This document shows, piece by piece, positions 45,730 through 55,999 of a stretch of DNA of 64,000 nucleotides. The stretch spans positions 6,910,501 through 6,974,500 of the forward strand of contig BSBM01000050.1 of assembly GCA_027924585.1 (NCBI GenBank), written 5' to 3'. This DNA is from Larix kaempferi (Eukaryota > Streptophyta > Pinopsida > Pinales > Pinaceae). The position numbers were made by a program, and so were the translations under genes. Below the pieces are notes generated by a model. The model ran no database searches. It was not told the DNA's origin and worked only from the letters and a program-made list of their open reading frames with translations. How positions within the stretch are numbered: position 1 is the first letter of the stretch; every line of letters begins with the position of its first letter.

Positions 45730-46908
45730 ATGAGCAATTTGAATGCTCTTTCCTCTCCTATAATTCTCACTCCCTTCAATTACTTCGAATGGAAGGGTAA
45801 GATTAAATTACACTTGTGTAATAGATAACTAAATAGAATGGTGTTTGAGAAAGATGCCTTACCTCATACAGTTGTAGAGAGGACCAAGCATCTAAACAAA
45901 ATGGATGAAGCCTTTGGAATCATATGCCTTCATATGTCTGAAGAGCTACTATTTCATGTTGAAGGATTGAAGTCTCCAAATGAGTTATGGACAAAATTGG
46001 AGAGTCTATTTGGCAAACAAGATGGGCTAAGAGGCTACATTCTCGAAAATGAATTGGTTTCCCTACAACCTAGCAATTTCGAGAGGATTCAAGAATTCTT
46101 CTCAAAATTTCACAAATTGGTTTTACAATGCAAGCACTGTGGCATCACTAAAAGTGATGAGCAATTGGTGCTCTCCATTTTGAGCAAACTTGGATCTCAA
46201 TTTTTTGTCTTTGTATCTACCTTCTATTCTGGGCGAATGTCAATCCCTGGATGGAAGTTTCCCACCTTAGCAGTCTTTGTTGAAGCTCTTACTCAAGAAG
46301 AGGACAAATTGATTCAAATGGGTCCCATCAAGGCCTCCAAATATCTAGCTCTTCTAGCTGGAGAAGCAAGTGGAGCGAATGAAAAAGGGAGGCAAAAAGA
46401 CAAGGACAAGAGTCCTTCTAAATCCAAAAATGACAAACACAAGAGACCTAATTGCTCCTACTGCAAGAGAGGAAACCATCTTGAGAAATCTTGCATGCAC
46501 AAGAAAATAGATCTACTGACCAAGCTTCTTGAACAAAACAAAATTGTTGTTCCAAAAGAAGCAAAGATGTCTAATTCTGGAAGTGGATCTAATAATTGCC
46601 ATGCATTGATGGTTGGTTTTTCAAAGTCAAAGTCCCTCCTCATAGATTCTGGAGCCTCTAGCCACATGGTTGCGTCTAAAGAATCTTTTTCCTCTTTAGA
46701 TATCAAAGATGGGCCTACTATTCACATGGGAGACAACTCTCAGATCTCTGCCAAAGGATTGGGCACAGTACATATGGAGTATGGTAAGTTCAAAAATGTT
46801 TTATTTGTTCCTTATCTAACAACTAATTTGTTGTCAGTATATCAGATGACTCATACAACATCACCAAAGCAAGTAACTTTTGGTCCAAACATAGTAGAGA
46901 TTACATAG
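45730..46908 (+). pseudogene. Element E: gag with zinc knuckle and protease active site
   Basis: The start is taken at 45730 (MSNLNALSSPIILTPFNYFEW), the usual copia gag opening. One TAA at 45826 splits it from the 356-codon open frame 45838-46908. UBN2/Retrotran_gag pattern: SPNELWTKLESLFGKQDGLRGY and YILENELVSLQPSNFERIQEF. The CCHC knuckle is CSYCKRGNHLEKSC (about residues 212-225 of the open piece). The protease loop is SLLIDSGASSHMVASKESF, followed by VLFVPYLTTNLLSV. The frame stops at TAG 46906. Coding sequence continues with a tail (46909-47079, then a shifted frame to about 47438) that lacks known motifs. Confidence 0.88.
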
Positions 46909-47668
46909 ATCTCCACTGGAAATATTATAGCGAATGGGGTTGCTAATCATGCCTCTAAGGCATATGAGTTCTCACACTTCATGCCCTTCTCTCTGACTAT
47001 TCCTTCATATTCTGATCAAGATCAGAGTGAATCCTCTTTGATGAAGAAGAAGATCAAGATTTTGATGTTGAGATCATAGTTAAAGAAGATTCAGATCCAG
47101 AACCAACACATATTCTCATTCCATATTCAAGGTCAATATGGGCTCACACAGTCCTTGCTACTACTAAGAACACAGTTGATGATTCATCTGTTCACATAAC
47201 TACCAGACTTCAACATCATGCCAACCTTGCATTATGCCATCTACCTCTCCATGATAGATGCAGCATGATGATGGGGTTATCTCTTCCATCACTTGGGAAG
47301 ACTCCTCATGTTCCATTCGCTCTAGTTGCAGAAAGAATTCCTGAGAGACTTTCTTTGTCCAATACATCCTCTACAAAGTGGAAGGAACATCATAAGACTA
47401 GATCCACATCTAGCACCTGTTTTGGCATCCTATAGGGGATCAACATGTCAATTTTTTTGCAGAAGTTTTCACTGATGAAAGCTTTCTTCTTTTCTGCTTA
47501 GTATGATGGTTCTATGAGTTATTTACTGTTCTTTTGAGGGGGGGTATTTTTCCCATGAGGTTTTCCCCATTTCCTTGGTTCATTGATAGTTCTTTATTTT
47601 TTCATTATTTGATTGTATGGGTGACCTTTGGTCCTAGTTACCAGGGCCCAGGATGGATTAAGGGGGGG
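46909..47668 (+). pseudogene. Element E: C-terminal tail and 3' untranslated region
   Basis: Open-frame remnants to about 47438 (acidic stretch VEIIVKEDSDPEPTHILIP) in two frames, then non-coding sequence ending in the purine tract. No integrase or RT motif is found in any frame. Confidence 0.6.
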
Positions 47669-48439
47669 TGTTAGGATATTCCTATACTCCATCCTAGTCC
47701 TACTAGCTTTTTAATCATTTTCATTTTCAGTCTCTTAGGATTTGCATGCACTTTTAGGGTTTGCATGCATCCCAGTCATCAGTCCCAGCACCTAGCCCTT
47801 AGTTAGCTAGCCCTCGGAGCTTCTTCCTGATCAGTTTTAGCCCTTCTAGTGCCTATTGCGCCCTCCTTTCACCTACTGCATGAGAGAGGCGCACTTCTTC
47901 ACCTACCAGTCCAGTTATGTTCAGTTAACAAGAGTTCTCTCCCTAATTTTAGGCTTGACTCACTCTTAACTGACCTTATTACTCCGATGGACCTCCAGTG
48001 TGACTAGATAACCTGTTCTGACTCCAGTTAGCTCCATGAGCACCCTCCATTGAGCCTCCTTCACTACATTAGTGCTTCCATGTGCCAGTTACACCTACCA
48101 CATTCAATTAGATTCAGTTTGACTTCTGGTTGACTATTACTTGTGCATTGATGACTTCATTGATGATGAGTTGGACACCTAGTTATGACTTGATGACACT
48201 CCATTGATTATGGATCTGTCCATACAGGCTAATTCGAATCACACCTAGTGTATTCGAATCCTGAGCATTGTATATTTACCTTTTACTATTAAGATTAATG
48301 TAACATGTGTAATTATTCTGCCTCTATTTGAGCTCCTTTGGATCTATGTTCTTCTTCTCTATTCTTCTTCTATCATTCCTAAATTCTTTCATTGTGAGGC
48401 TTACATCATCTCTTTGGATCTACTGTGAGCATTTTCACA
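47669..48439 (+). repeat. Element E 3' LTR
   Basis: 771 bp, matching 44792-45601 apart from the copy-number differences in the short internal repeats. Confidence 0.9.
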
Positions 48440-48444
48440 GTCTT

Positions 48445-50296
48445 CCTGTGTAAAAGAATTTTGTCATGCGCAGTGATTTTCTTCAAATTGAATTTCATCT
48501 CTGTAACCTTGTCACTTGATGACACTGCAAAATTCAAAGTGTTTTCTTTGACATCTCAGCTAGTAACCAAATTAACATCCGAATTCAACAAGCTTCTGGC
48601 TTTTGGAAATAATTGATAAGTCTGTTGAGATGAAGCTTGCTTGTCTTGGCTGTATTTTCCATACATGTCTACTCTAGTTTGAAACTTACCAACATCTCCC
48701 GCTTCTTTGGCCTCTTGGAACGTATACTCTTGTATTTGAACCTCCAGTACTATGGGTTCACTCTTTCCTTCATCATCTGTAAGTAACAACAAATCTTGTT
48801 TCTCATCCAACTTAGGTCTTTTGGCATTTTCTTGCTCTTCATCTTCTAAATCAATTGTATCCTGAAAATTTATCTTTTCTCCAATAACTACAGTACTTGT
48901 TGTAGCTTCGGCTCCTCTTGTACAATTTGTCAATACCAACTCTCCTCCTTGTGGACTTGTATTTTCTTTATCTTCACTTTCATATTGTAACCAGTTTTCC
49001 TTTTCAGACATTCCTTCCATCTCTTGGTGATCGAAAGCTTTAGTATGATTAGTCTGTCTCCTTTTCGATATGACATGAAGAGGATCATAATTAATAGCCA
49101 CTTCCTTTTTAAAATCCATTTCTTTTAACAATTTCTCTATGTGCAAAATGGCATATTTATTCTTTACAATAAACAAACCTATTGTAAAAGGATATTTGAT
49201 ATCAGTTGCTTTCTTGAAAAAATAAAAAATGGTTATCTTCCACAATCAATTTATGTCTAAGAAAATAAAGAGCAAAGACTCTCAATGTCAAAAATGTTGG
49301 TAACATATACAGCTTATGTTTGAAACCATACAACCTAAGAACAATGTGGTCTTTTGATAAAAACCAATCACCTACCGCCAAATCAGTACTCAACTGCATG
49401 AAATTTTTCATTTCAGGTAGCACTTTGGGTATTTTTTCTCCGAAAATCATTCTATATATCTATGATAACATGTAATTCATATAGTTAAACATATTATCTT
49501 CCATCTGACTCGTGAAAATTATCCTAGGAAAATGTATTTCTTCTCGACTAGAAAACATGACTATCTTCATTAGGTGTGATTGAAATCTAAATTGCCTTAA
49601 GCTAAGAAAATTCACCATCTGTAAATGAATTCTTTCAGCCAAAAACTCCTCAAATTTGAGAAGAGGTTTCTAACCACTTTCATTTGCAGGTAAACCAATA
49701 CTCATTCTAAATAGAAAACTCAATTGAAACTCGGTCACGGCCCATGCATCTGTGTCAAAACCTAAAAGTATAGCCAACAGAGAAAGAACAAGATGAGTGT
49801 TCTCATTAAAAAAACTGGCATCTATAGGATAGGGAGTCTCAGTGATTTCCAAATCTGGTTTAAGGAAAGAGGCCATGAAAATTTTCTTATTATGAGGGGA
49901 CGACTGGTGAAACAAATCTATAATTGACTTTTTGGACAAGCTTTCTGGTTCGGGAATTTGGGACGTGTTGCCTTCTAGGGCATCTCTTATGAGTGAGGGT
50001 TCTATTTAACAAACTATTCTGGTTTTGGGAGCATTCATAACAGCTCGCTCGGCTTCTGAGTAATTGGACGCACACCAGGACACAAACTCTGGGAATGAAA
50101 CAATTTGGTCAAGGAAAAATGACAAGAGGGATGACTGGTTAACTCTGTGCACATCCAAACCCCCTTCTTGCAAACTCTTCAAATTAATCTTAATATCCGC
50201 AACTGATAACCTAATTGAGGTATCAAATATATCCCTGTCTCTATCTTCCAAAGCATCCCTAGCCTTAGCATCGTCTACATCCTGGACTGTTTCCAT
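48445..50296 (-). pseudogene. Element C 5' LTR: LTR-borne ORF, N-terminal half
   Basis: Start METVQDVDDAKARDALEDRD at 50296. The pieces 50006-50296, 49670-49939, 49460-49642 and 49202-49450 share one frame with single in-frame stops. One extra A in an A-run near 49217 then shifts the frame into 48556-49245. Readable parts include PETEITETPYPIDASF-like residues (49795-49860), LLFRMSIGLPANESG and FPRIIFTSQMEDNMFNYMNY (both near matches of the 3' LTR copy), then the acidic linker with KRPKLDE. Element E lies between this half and the coiled-coil half. Without E the whole ORF is about 1,074-1,096 codons. No family is recognised. Confidence 0.8.
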
Positions 50297-50470
50297 TTTA
50301 CCCTTTATAAACGAACTTAAAATACTATTAGTTCGGGTTACAAGGCCCTACCTATCACTAACAATCATCAACTTTGTCTTGCTCTATCACTTTCTGGGGT
50401 GCCCACTAATCCAGAACCTTATAGCGCTGACAGTGCAAAGACAAATGTCAACTTTCCTCGTGTTTTTTGC

Positions 50471-50478
50471 TATATATA
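50471..50478 (-). promoter_or_regulatory. TATA box in element C 5' LTR
   Basis: TATATATA reading toward the LTR ORF, 175 bp upstream of 50296. The G-box-like CCACGTGT at 50725-50732 and ACCGT-GATC-type repeats (near 50630, 50809 and 51210) lie upstream. If used, transcription of the element starts near 50440 and its RNA begins with the LTR ORF. Confidence 0.6.
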
Positions 50479-51528
50479 ACCAATTTCCCTTATATTTTGA
50501 GCATCTTCATGGGTGCTCATTTTCCTCATCCGTTGATCTCACATGCTGGAATCTGGATTGTCAGATTTCATCTGCCTCTAACGCTTCGACTATTTCTCTC
50601 ACCGTACAATCATCCTTCCATCTTCCATTCTTAACCGTTAGATCTTATGCCAAAATAATGGTTTCACGATTCCGAAAATGGTTTGCAATACCACTTTCCA
50701 CCCTTGCAACGGACTGTGATGTTGCCACGTGTCTCTTGGTTTCTTTATTCACAACCACTATCTCCTCATATCTCTCGTGCATCTTCATAGCGCGATAATC
50801 CTGGGACCGTCGATCTTCTATCTATCATGCGTCAACGATGAGACTTGTAATGTAGTAAACCTTCAACTTTTTCCCGCTGGTGGACTTCTTCCTGTTATCC
50901 TTCAGGTACCTTGTGAACTCTTCACCTTTGATTTGTTTTGCTTGCAATCTAAGTTGTTGATATTCTGAAACTTGCACTATGATTAAGAGTATATCTCAAA
51001 CCGTCATATCTTTTATCATTAATCTCAACCATTGATTTCACCGACATATCTTCCGCCGTAGTGGTTTCGCATCCCTTCAAAAATGGTTGATCATACCACT
51101 TTTCTTGCTTGCGAAGTGCTCTATAGCTGTCACATGTCCGTTGGTATTCTCTTTCGCAACCGCTTATAGCCTTTCTCTTTGTGCACTTTGGTGATGCGAA
51201 TTTTAACTATGGACCGTTGATTTCTTTCCACACCCGATCAACGGTGTATTCTTGCATGTTGGTTAATAATTTCATTTATTTGCTTTCGGACTATTTCGTT
51301 TTAACATTTCTTTTGCCTCCCATTTGCTTATTTTTGCAATTTTCTTTGAAGTTTTCCTTTTGTTGCTTCTTTTGACACTTCTAGCCACCATTTTGGTCAA
51401 ATTTAACTATACATTGATGAAACCAAAGACATTTTAAAGGTTTTTCTCATCATAATTAAAAATTTCCAAGGCATTTCTCCACTAAACATTCATCATTTGG
51501 ACTGTGAAAACTAGGTGCTAACAGTACC

Positions 51529-51626
51529 TATGATAAAAATTATCTCGGTTCACTATAATTTAGGAGCTATACTCTACATAAATTATGCTTTTTGACATGT
51601 CCTAAAACTAGTCCCAAACATGTGTT
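51529..51626 (+). other. Element I leader segment between C and H
   Basis: 98 bp of the untranslated leader of element I, bounded by the right flank of C and the left end of H. Confidence 0.55.
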
Positions 51627-52360
51627 TGTTGGAACATATTCCCATCATTGACATGCCATGGACCTTAGAATTGTTCCTAAGTAGTTTAGACCAAGGTTGA
51701 AACACCATTATTTGGTTCCCTAGTGTCTAGTTCATGTCGTGTTGCTTGCTAGTGGCTAGTTTGGTGTTTTGGACCAATAGTTTGTCCACATTTGACCCTA
51801 GAACTATGGTAAAGCATATCTAGTCTGGTTTGTCCACAATTTTATCCACCATCCTTCATTTTGGGAGTCAATGTTCCCTCATTAAATGCTTTATGGAGAT
51901 AAGGCACCCATCCCTTGTTTTAAAGAACCTTGGTGCAATACAAACTTGATTTGGTCTCTTTGGGTAATTAATGGCCACTAGTCATCACTCAACCACTACT
52001 CCACTACTTTGGTCCGCACATAGGTTCACACTTATCCACTCAAGGCTCTCATAGGCGTTATTGACTAATTTGTGAGGTCCAAGTATGATTTGGATGTCAT
52101 TAATGTCAGTTAGTGGGGGAATTAGTCTAGGTAAGCCCTCATTATGGTGAGCTACTCGAATTGCCACTAAGTCTCTCAATTTTTCCTCTTGAGAGAATCT
52201 ATATATTGTACTCATGTTGATGAATAATATTAGGGTGGAAAACTTTCCACTAGAGTGATTTTCCTCTAGCGTTTTGTCTAATAGTTTTTCTCTATTCTTT
52301 CTATCTCTTTGTGCAAATAATTCTAAGTGAGATTGTATTTGCTATCTAGATCTAGGTTGG

Positions 52361-52965
52361 TGTTGATGTATTTTTAACTTCAGAAGATATTCTTCTATGT
52401 ATTACATTTGTACTTTATTGTATATCCATTAGAGATGTTACATTCCTCTACTTGGAAGTGTCGTCATTTGTATTTAGAAATGTCGTCATTTGTATTGACA
52501 AGTGTCGTCATTTGTATTGATGGTTTATTAGACTGCCAGTGAGGGGTTGACCCTGATTAGGTCATTTGTTTGGGTTATTAGAATTGAGTAGCAAGTCGGC
52601 CCCAATGAATTAATTGGCAGGTCAAGTCAAGTATAAATAAGAGGGGTGTGTCCCTCATTCTATTCATTCACTCACTTCTCAAGCTCTCATTAGCTAAGTG
52701 AGAAAGTGGCGCACATGTAGAGGAGGAGAAGCATCTGCTAGAGACATCTTATTGGGTTTGATCCTTGTGATCTTGTTATTGGGTTTATTCTATCTCTAAG
52801 GAAGTTGTGGGGTTTTTCACCTTCTTGGTTTTCCCCATTGAAAGTCTATGTCTCTTGTGTGATTGATATTGTGTCTATGATTGATATGTTGTAGAGATAT
52901 GATGTACATGTTATTCTCTTAGAGATCCTTATGATAATGGAATGAAATTATTGAAAAAATTAACA
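52361..52965 (+). repeat. Element G 5' LTR
   Basis: 605 bp. It includes the repeated string AGTGTCGTCATTTGTATT (near 52458-52520) and a TATA-like AAGTATAAATAAG near 52629. Confidence 0.92.
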
Positions 52966-52978
52966 TGGTATCAGAGCT
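52966..52978 (+). other. Element G primer-binding site (tRNA-iMet)
   Basis: TGGTATCAGAGCT, directly after the 5' LTR. Confidence 0.88.
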
Positions 52979-53537
52979 TACCTAAGAAGAAGACACTGTG
53001 CAGCTGCAGAACCTAGGGATTCTTATTATTTGGGTTTCTCTCCACAGTTCATCAATACAGAAGACTAGATTGAATCTACTAGCAAGGGCGCATCTTTCTG
53101 TTGAAAGATAATTCAATTCTGAGTTGTTTCAGTTTTTGACCTAAACATTAGGGTTTCCACAAAAATAGGAATTTCTAAAATTTGAGGACATAGCTGGAAG
53201 ATCCTTGGAAAAATCAAAGTTTAGAGCTTTGGATCGAACTTTTTGGTTGGGAGAAGCTCCGCGAATCTCAAACCCTAATTCAGGGTCCTCCCTGGTGAAT
53301 TTGGGAGATTGAAAAGTATTTCTGAAGGGTGAAACTTTGCAGTTCTCAATTTCTGAGTATACCAAGCTGATCACATCATCAAGGCACATCTTTCTATCCT
53401 TTCAGAATTTTGAAATTGATATTTTTAATTTTTAGGGTTTCTCTAACAAACCCTAATCCAGCTCAAGATCTAGTTTTCAGCAAATCAAGTGGTAAGACCT
53501 AAATATTTTCTATTTCCATTTGAAGTACTCTTTAAAG
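52979..53537 (+). other. Element G leader
   Basis: Untranslated leader, homologous in part to 27700-28080 of F (shared AGAGCTTTGGATCGAAC). A GTAAGACC string follows CAAGTG near 53488, a possible splice donor. Confidence 0.6.
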
Positions 53538-54301
53538 ATGTCTCACCACACCAAGCATGAGGATAAGCTTGATGGAGCTGATAACTTCCGATCATGGAAG
53601 TATAGCATTGGGTTAATCCTAGAAGAAAATGATTTGGACACTTACATATGTGAAGAGGTCCCTGTCCCAGAGGGAGATGAGGCTAAGGCCTTACACAAGA
53701 AGAACCTGGTCAAGGATAAGAGAATCATTGTTGATTCTATCAAAGACCATCTCATACCTCGTGTGTATTACCTAAAGACACCTAAGCAAATGTTTGACTC
53801 CTTAACCAAGTTGTTTGAAGGAAAGAACATAAATCAGAAGATGACTCTGCAGAACCAATTGAAAGGGGTAAAGCTTCAGAATGGAGAGACCATTCAATCC
53901 TACTTTTCAATGGTCTCTCAAATGAAGTAGTGGAGAATGGTGAAATTGTAATGACCACATTAAATATCCTACCTAGGTCATGGGACTCCTTCATCCAAGG
54001 AATCTGTGCAAGAAAGAAATTGATCTCTTTCAGTAGACTGTGGGAAGAATGTTCACAAGAAGAAGCTAGGCTTGTGGCTCGAGAAGAAAAGATGGGAAAT
54101 GAAGACCAAGCTCTCACAGCACACACCAAGAAAGGTAAGTCCAAAAGAGAGCAATCTTATCACAAGAAATCTCCTCACCACCATCAAAGAGATAAGAAAG
54201 ACTTGAGGTGCTTTACTTGTAATGGGAAGGGACACTTTGCTTCAAAATGTCCCAAGAACAAAAGGAACAACAACAACAACAATTTCAACAAGAAGAGATA
54301 G
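53538..54301 (+). pseudogene. Element G: gag
   Basis: Start chosen at 53538 (MSHHTKHEDKLDGADNFRSW) because copia gags open this way; an upstream Met at 53520 is also in frame. A frameshift near 53925 moves to frame 53930-54301. UBN2 motifs: PKQMFDSLTKLFEGKNINQK and LPRSWDSFIQGI. The CCHC knuckle is CFTCNGKGHFASKC (54211-54252), followed by an N/K-rich tail and a TAG at 54299. Confidence 0.9.
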
Positions 54302-54604
54302 CATGCTCATGCTACTGAGGATGATGAACCTCCAAAGAAGAAGTCTAGAGAAGAAAGTGATGACTCATCAAGTGAAGATGAATATGTTCTAATCTCCTCT
54401 CTCACAGGTACTATTTATCATGGTTGTAATGATTGGCTTATTGATAGTGGGGCTTCTAAACACATGACTGGGTTTAAAGAATCATTCATGGACCTATTTG
54501 AACATGAGTCACCCCATAAGGTAAAACTTGGGGATGACTATCAATATCCCATAAAATAAAGTGGTGAAGCCTCCTACAAACGAGACTCTGGGAAGTCTAT
54601 AAAT
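54302..54604 (+). pseudogene. Element G: protease
   Basis: In frame with the zinc-knuckle piece and with integrase. WLIDSGASKHMTGFKESF holds the catalytic D. A TAA at 54557-54559 interrupts it. Confidence 0.85.
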
Positions 54605-55429
54605 ATGCAAGATGTTTTATATGTACTTGGACTCAAGAATAATCTCCTCTCCATATCATCCTTGGATGCAAAGGGAATGAGAGTTGCATTTATAGATGGC
54701 CAAGTACTCATGTGGCCAAAGGGTAAGACATTAGATGATGCAGTGGTGATTGGAGAGCAAGAGGGAGGATTATACAAGTTAAAGGGGCAACCTGAACATT
54801 CCATGGTGCATAAATCCATGGAGCCAAATGAACTTTGGCATAGAAGGCTTGCTCATGTGCACTATAGATCACTTCCAATAGAAAGAAAATTAGTAGAGGG
54901 TCTTTTTGAAATCCATTCAAAGCATCAAGGTGTTTGCAAAGGATGTGCAAAAGGAAATGACACAAAGAAGGCATTTCCAAGCAGTGAAAGCAAAGAAAAA
55001 GGAATCTTGGAGATTATCCACTCCGATGTATGCGGTCCAATGTCATCCAGTTCTCTGAGTGGGTATGTATACTATGTTTCTTTCATTGATGATTTCTCTA
55101 GGAAGACTTGGGTTTATTTTTTGAAAAATAAAGATGAAGTGTTTGATATGTTCAAGGAATTCAAAGCCTTGATAGAAAATCAAACAGATAAGAAGATCAA
55201 GACCTTTAGATCCGATAATGGCGGAGAATTCACTTCAGGTGATTTCAAGAAACTATGCAGTGATTCAGGGATTAAGAGGGATTTGACTGCTCCCTACAAT
55301 CCACAACAAAATGGAGTTGTAGAAAGGAAGAATAGAACTATCATGGAAGCAGCACGGGCAATGCTTCATGACCAAGATCTACCTATGCATTTATGGGAAG
55401 AAGTAGCTAGGACAATTGTTTATGTGTAG
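54605..55429 (+). pseudogene. Element G: GAG-pre-integrase and integrase
   Basis: 274 open codons. The zinc finger is ELWHRRLAHVHYRSL ... GVCKGCAKG (HHCC complete). The core has D in IHSDVCGPMSSSS, D in FRSDNGGEF and E in QNGVVERKNRT, all three present. A TAG at 55427 ends the open piece; the frame continues with VFSHKKLEVIHLIIFGCPVY to about 55720. Confidence 0.92.
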
Positions 55430-55999
55430 AACATAACACCTCACAAGATACTTGACAACAAGACACCAGAAGAAGTCTTCTCTCATAAGAAACTAGAAGT
55501 TATCCATCTCATAATATTTGGTTGTCCAGTATATACACACATTCCAAAGGAAAAGAGGATAAAGCTAGATCCTTCAGGAAAGAAGGACCTCTTTTTGGGT
55601 TACAATGAAAGCTCGAAGTCTTACGAAATATACTTTCCAGGGTTCAAGAAGATTGACATCAGCAAGGATGTAACATTTGATGAAAAATTCAGCATACATC
55701 AAATCGAGGAAGACACCTGTTGATGACCATGAAGAACCAAAGGTAACCATATTTCTAGACACTACCATGAATGAAGCAATTCCAGAAGTAGTTCATGAAA
55801 TTGAAGATCCACAGGAACCTATAGATCCACAAGAACTTATAGATCCCCCCGTGAGAAGAACTCTCACAAGAGGAAACCTTCATGGGCTAGAGAGCTCATT
55901 CAAGATGCAGAAAGGTATAGCATCCCAGAATAAGAACACGGAGAAAGGAAGAGGACTAGATCACACACCAGTTATGTTTCCTTACTGATTTGTGACATT
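55430..55999 (+). pseudogene. Element G: integrase C-terminus and linker to RT
   Basis: The integrase C-terminal strand KKDLFLGYNESSKSYEIYF is in the main frame, then a frameshift near 55700 into the 55677-55988 frame (acidic linker with RRTLTRGN). Another shift leads back before RT at 56000. Confidence 0.75.

Larger units (their letters stand above)
44792..48439 (+). mobile_element. Element E: copia-type element carrying only gag and protease (TR-GAG-like)
   Basis: LTRs 44792-45601 and 47669-48439, both TGTTAGGATATTCC ... GAGCATTTTCACA. iMet PBS TGGTATCAGATCC at 45602; purine tract TTAAGGGGGGG just before the 3' LTR. TSD GTCTG (44787-44791) against GTCTT (48440-48444); the empty site in the other LTR of C has GTCTT. 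The internal 2,067 bp encode gag and protease only: no integrase, RT or RNase H. It would need a partner element for reverse transcription. Confidence 0.9.
22336..51523 (-). mobile_element. Element C: Ty3/gypsy element with 5.3-kb ORF-bearing LTRs
   Basis: The LTRs begin and end TGTTAGCAC ... GTGCTAACA. The 5' LTR is 41037-51523 and the 3' LTR 22336-34653. Removing D, E and F with their duplicated targets leaves exactly 5306 bp in each. Flanks GTACT (22331-22335) and GTACC (51524-51528) are a 5-bp TSD with one mismatch, and the sequences outside join into one leader of element I. The internal 6383 bp encode gag, protease, an extra RNase H, RT, degenerate RNase H and integrase. The PBS is of tRNA-Asp type. 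The unbroken element was about 17.0 kb. By RT and PBS it is related to the Tat/Athila branch. Both LTRs carry a long sense ORF. Confidence 0.9.
41037..51523 (-). repeat. Element C 5' LTR, split by elements D and E
   Basis: Starts (plus strand) TGTTAGCACTC and ends GTGCTAACA. 10,487 bp including D, E and their duplicated targets, 5,306 without. It is the partner of 22336-34653. The intact empty sites of D and E are in the partner at about 22424-22436 and 24570-24590, and this copy holds the empty site of F. Confidence 0.92.

Noticed and set aside
50064-50798. Plus-strand open frame of 244 codons across the U3/ORF start of element C
   Set aside because: It is antisense to the element, the equivalent stretch in the other LTR is broken, and the residues show no domain. 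It is probably a shadow.
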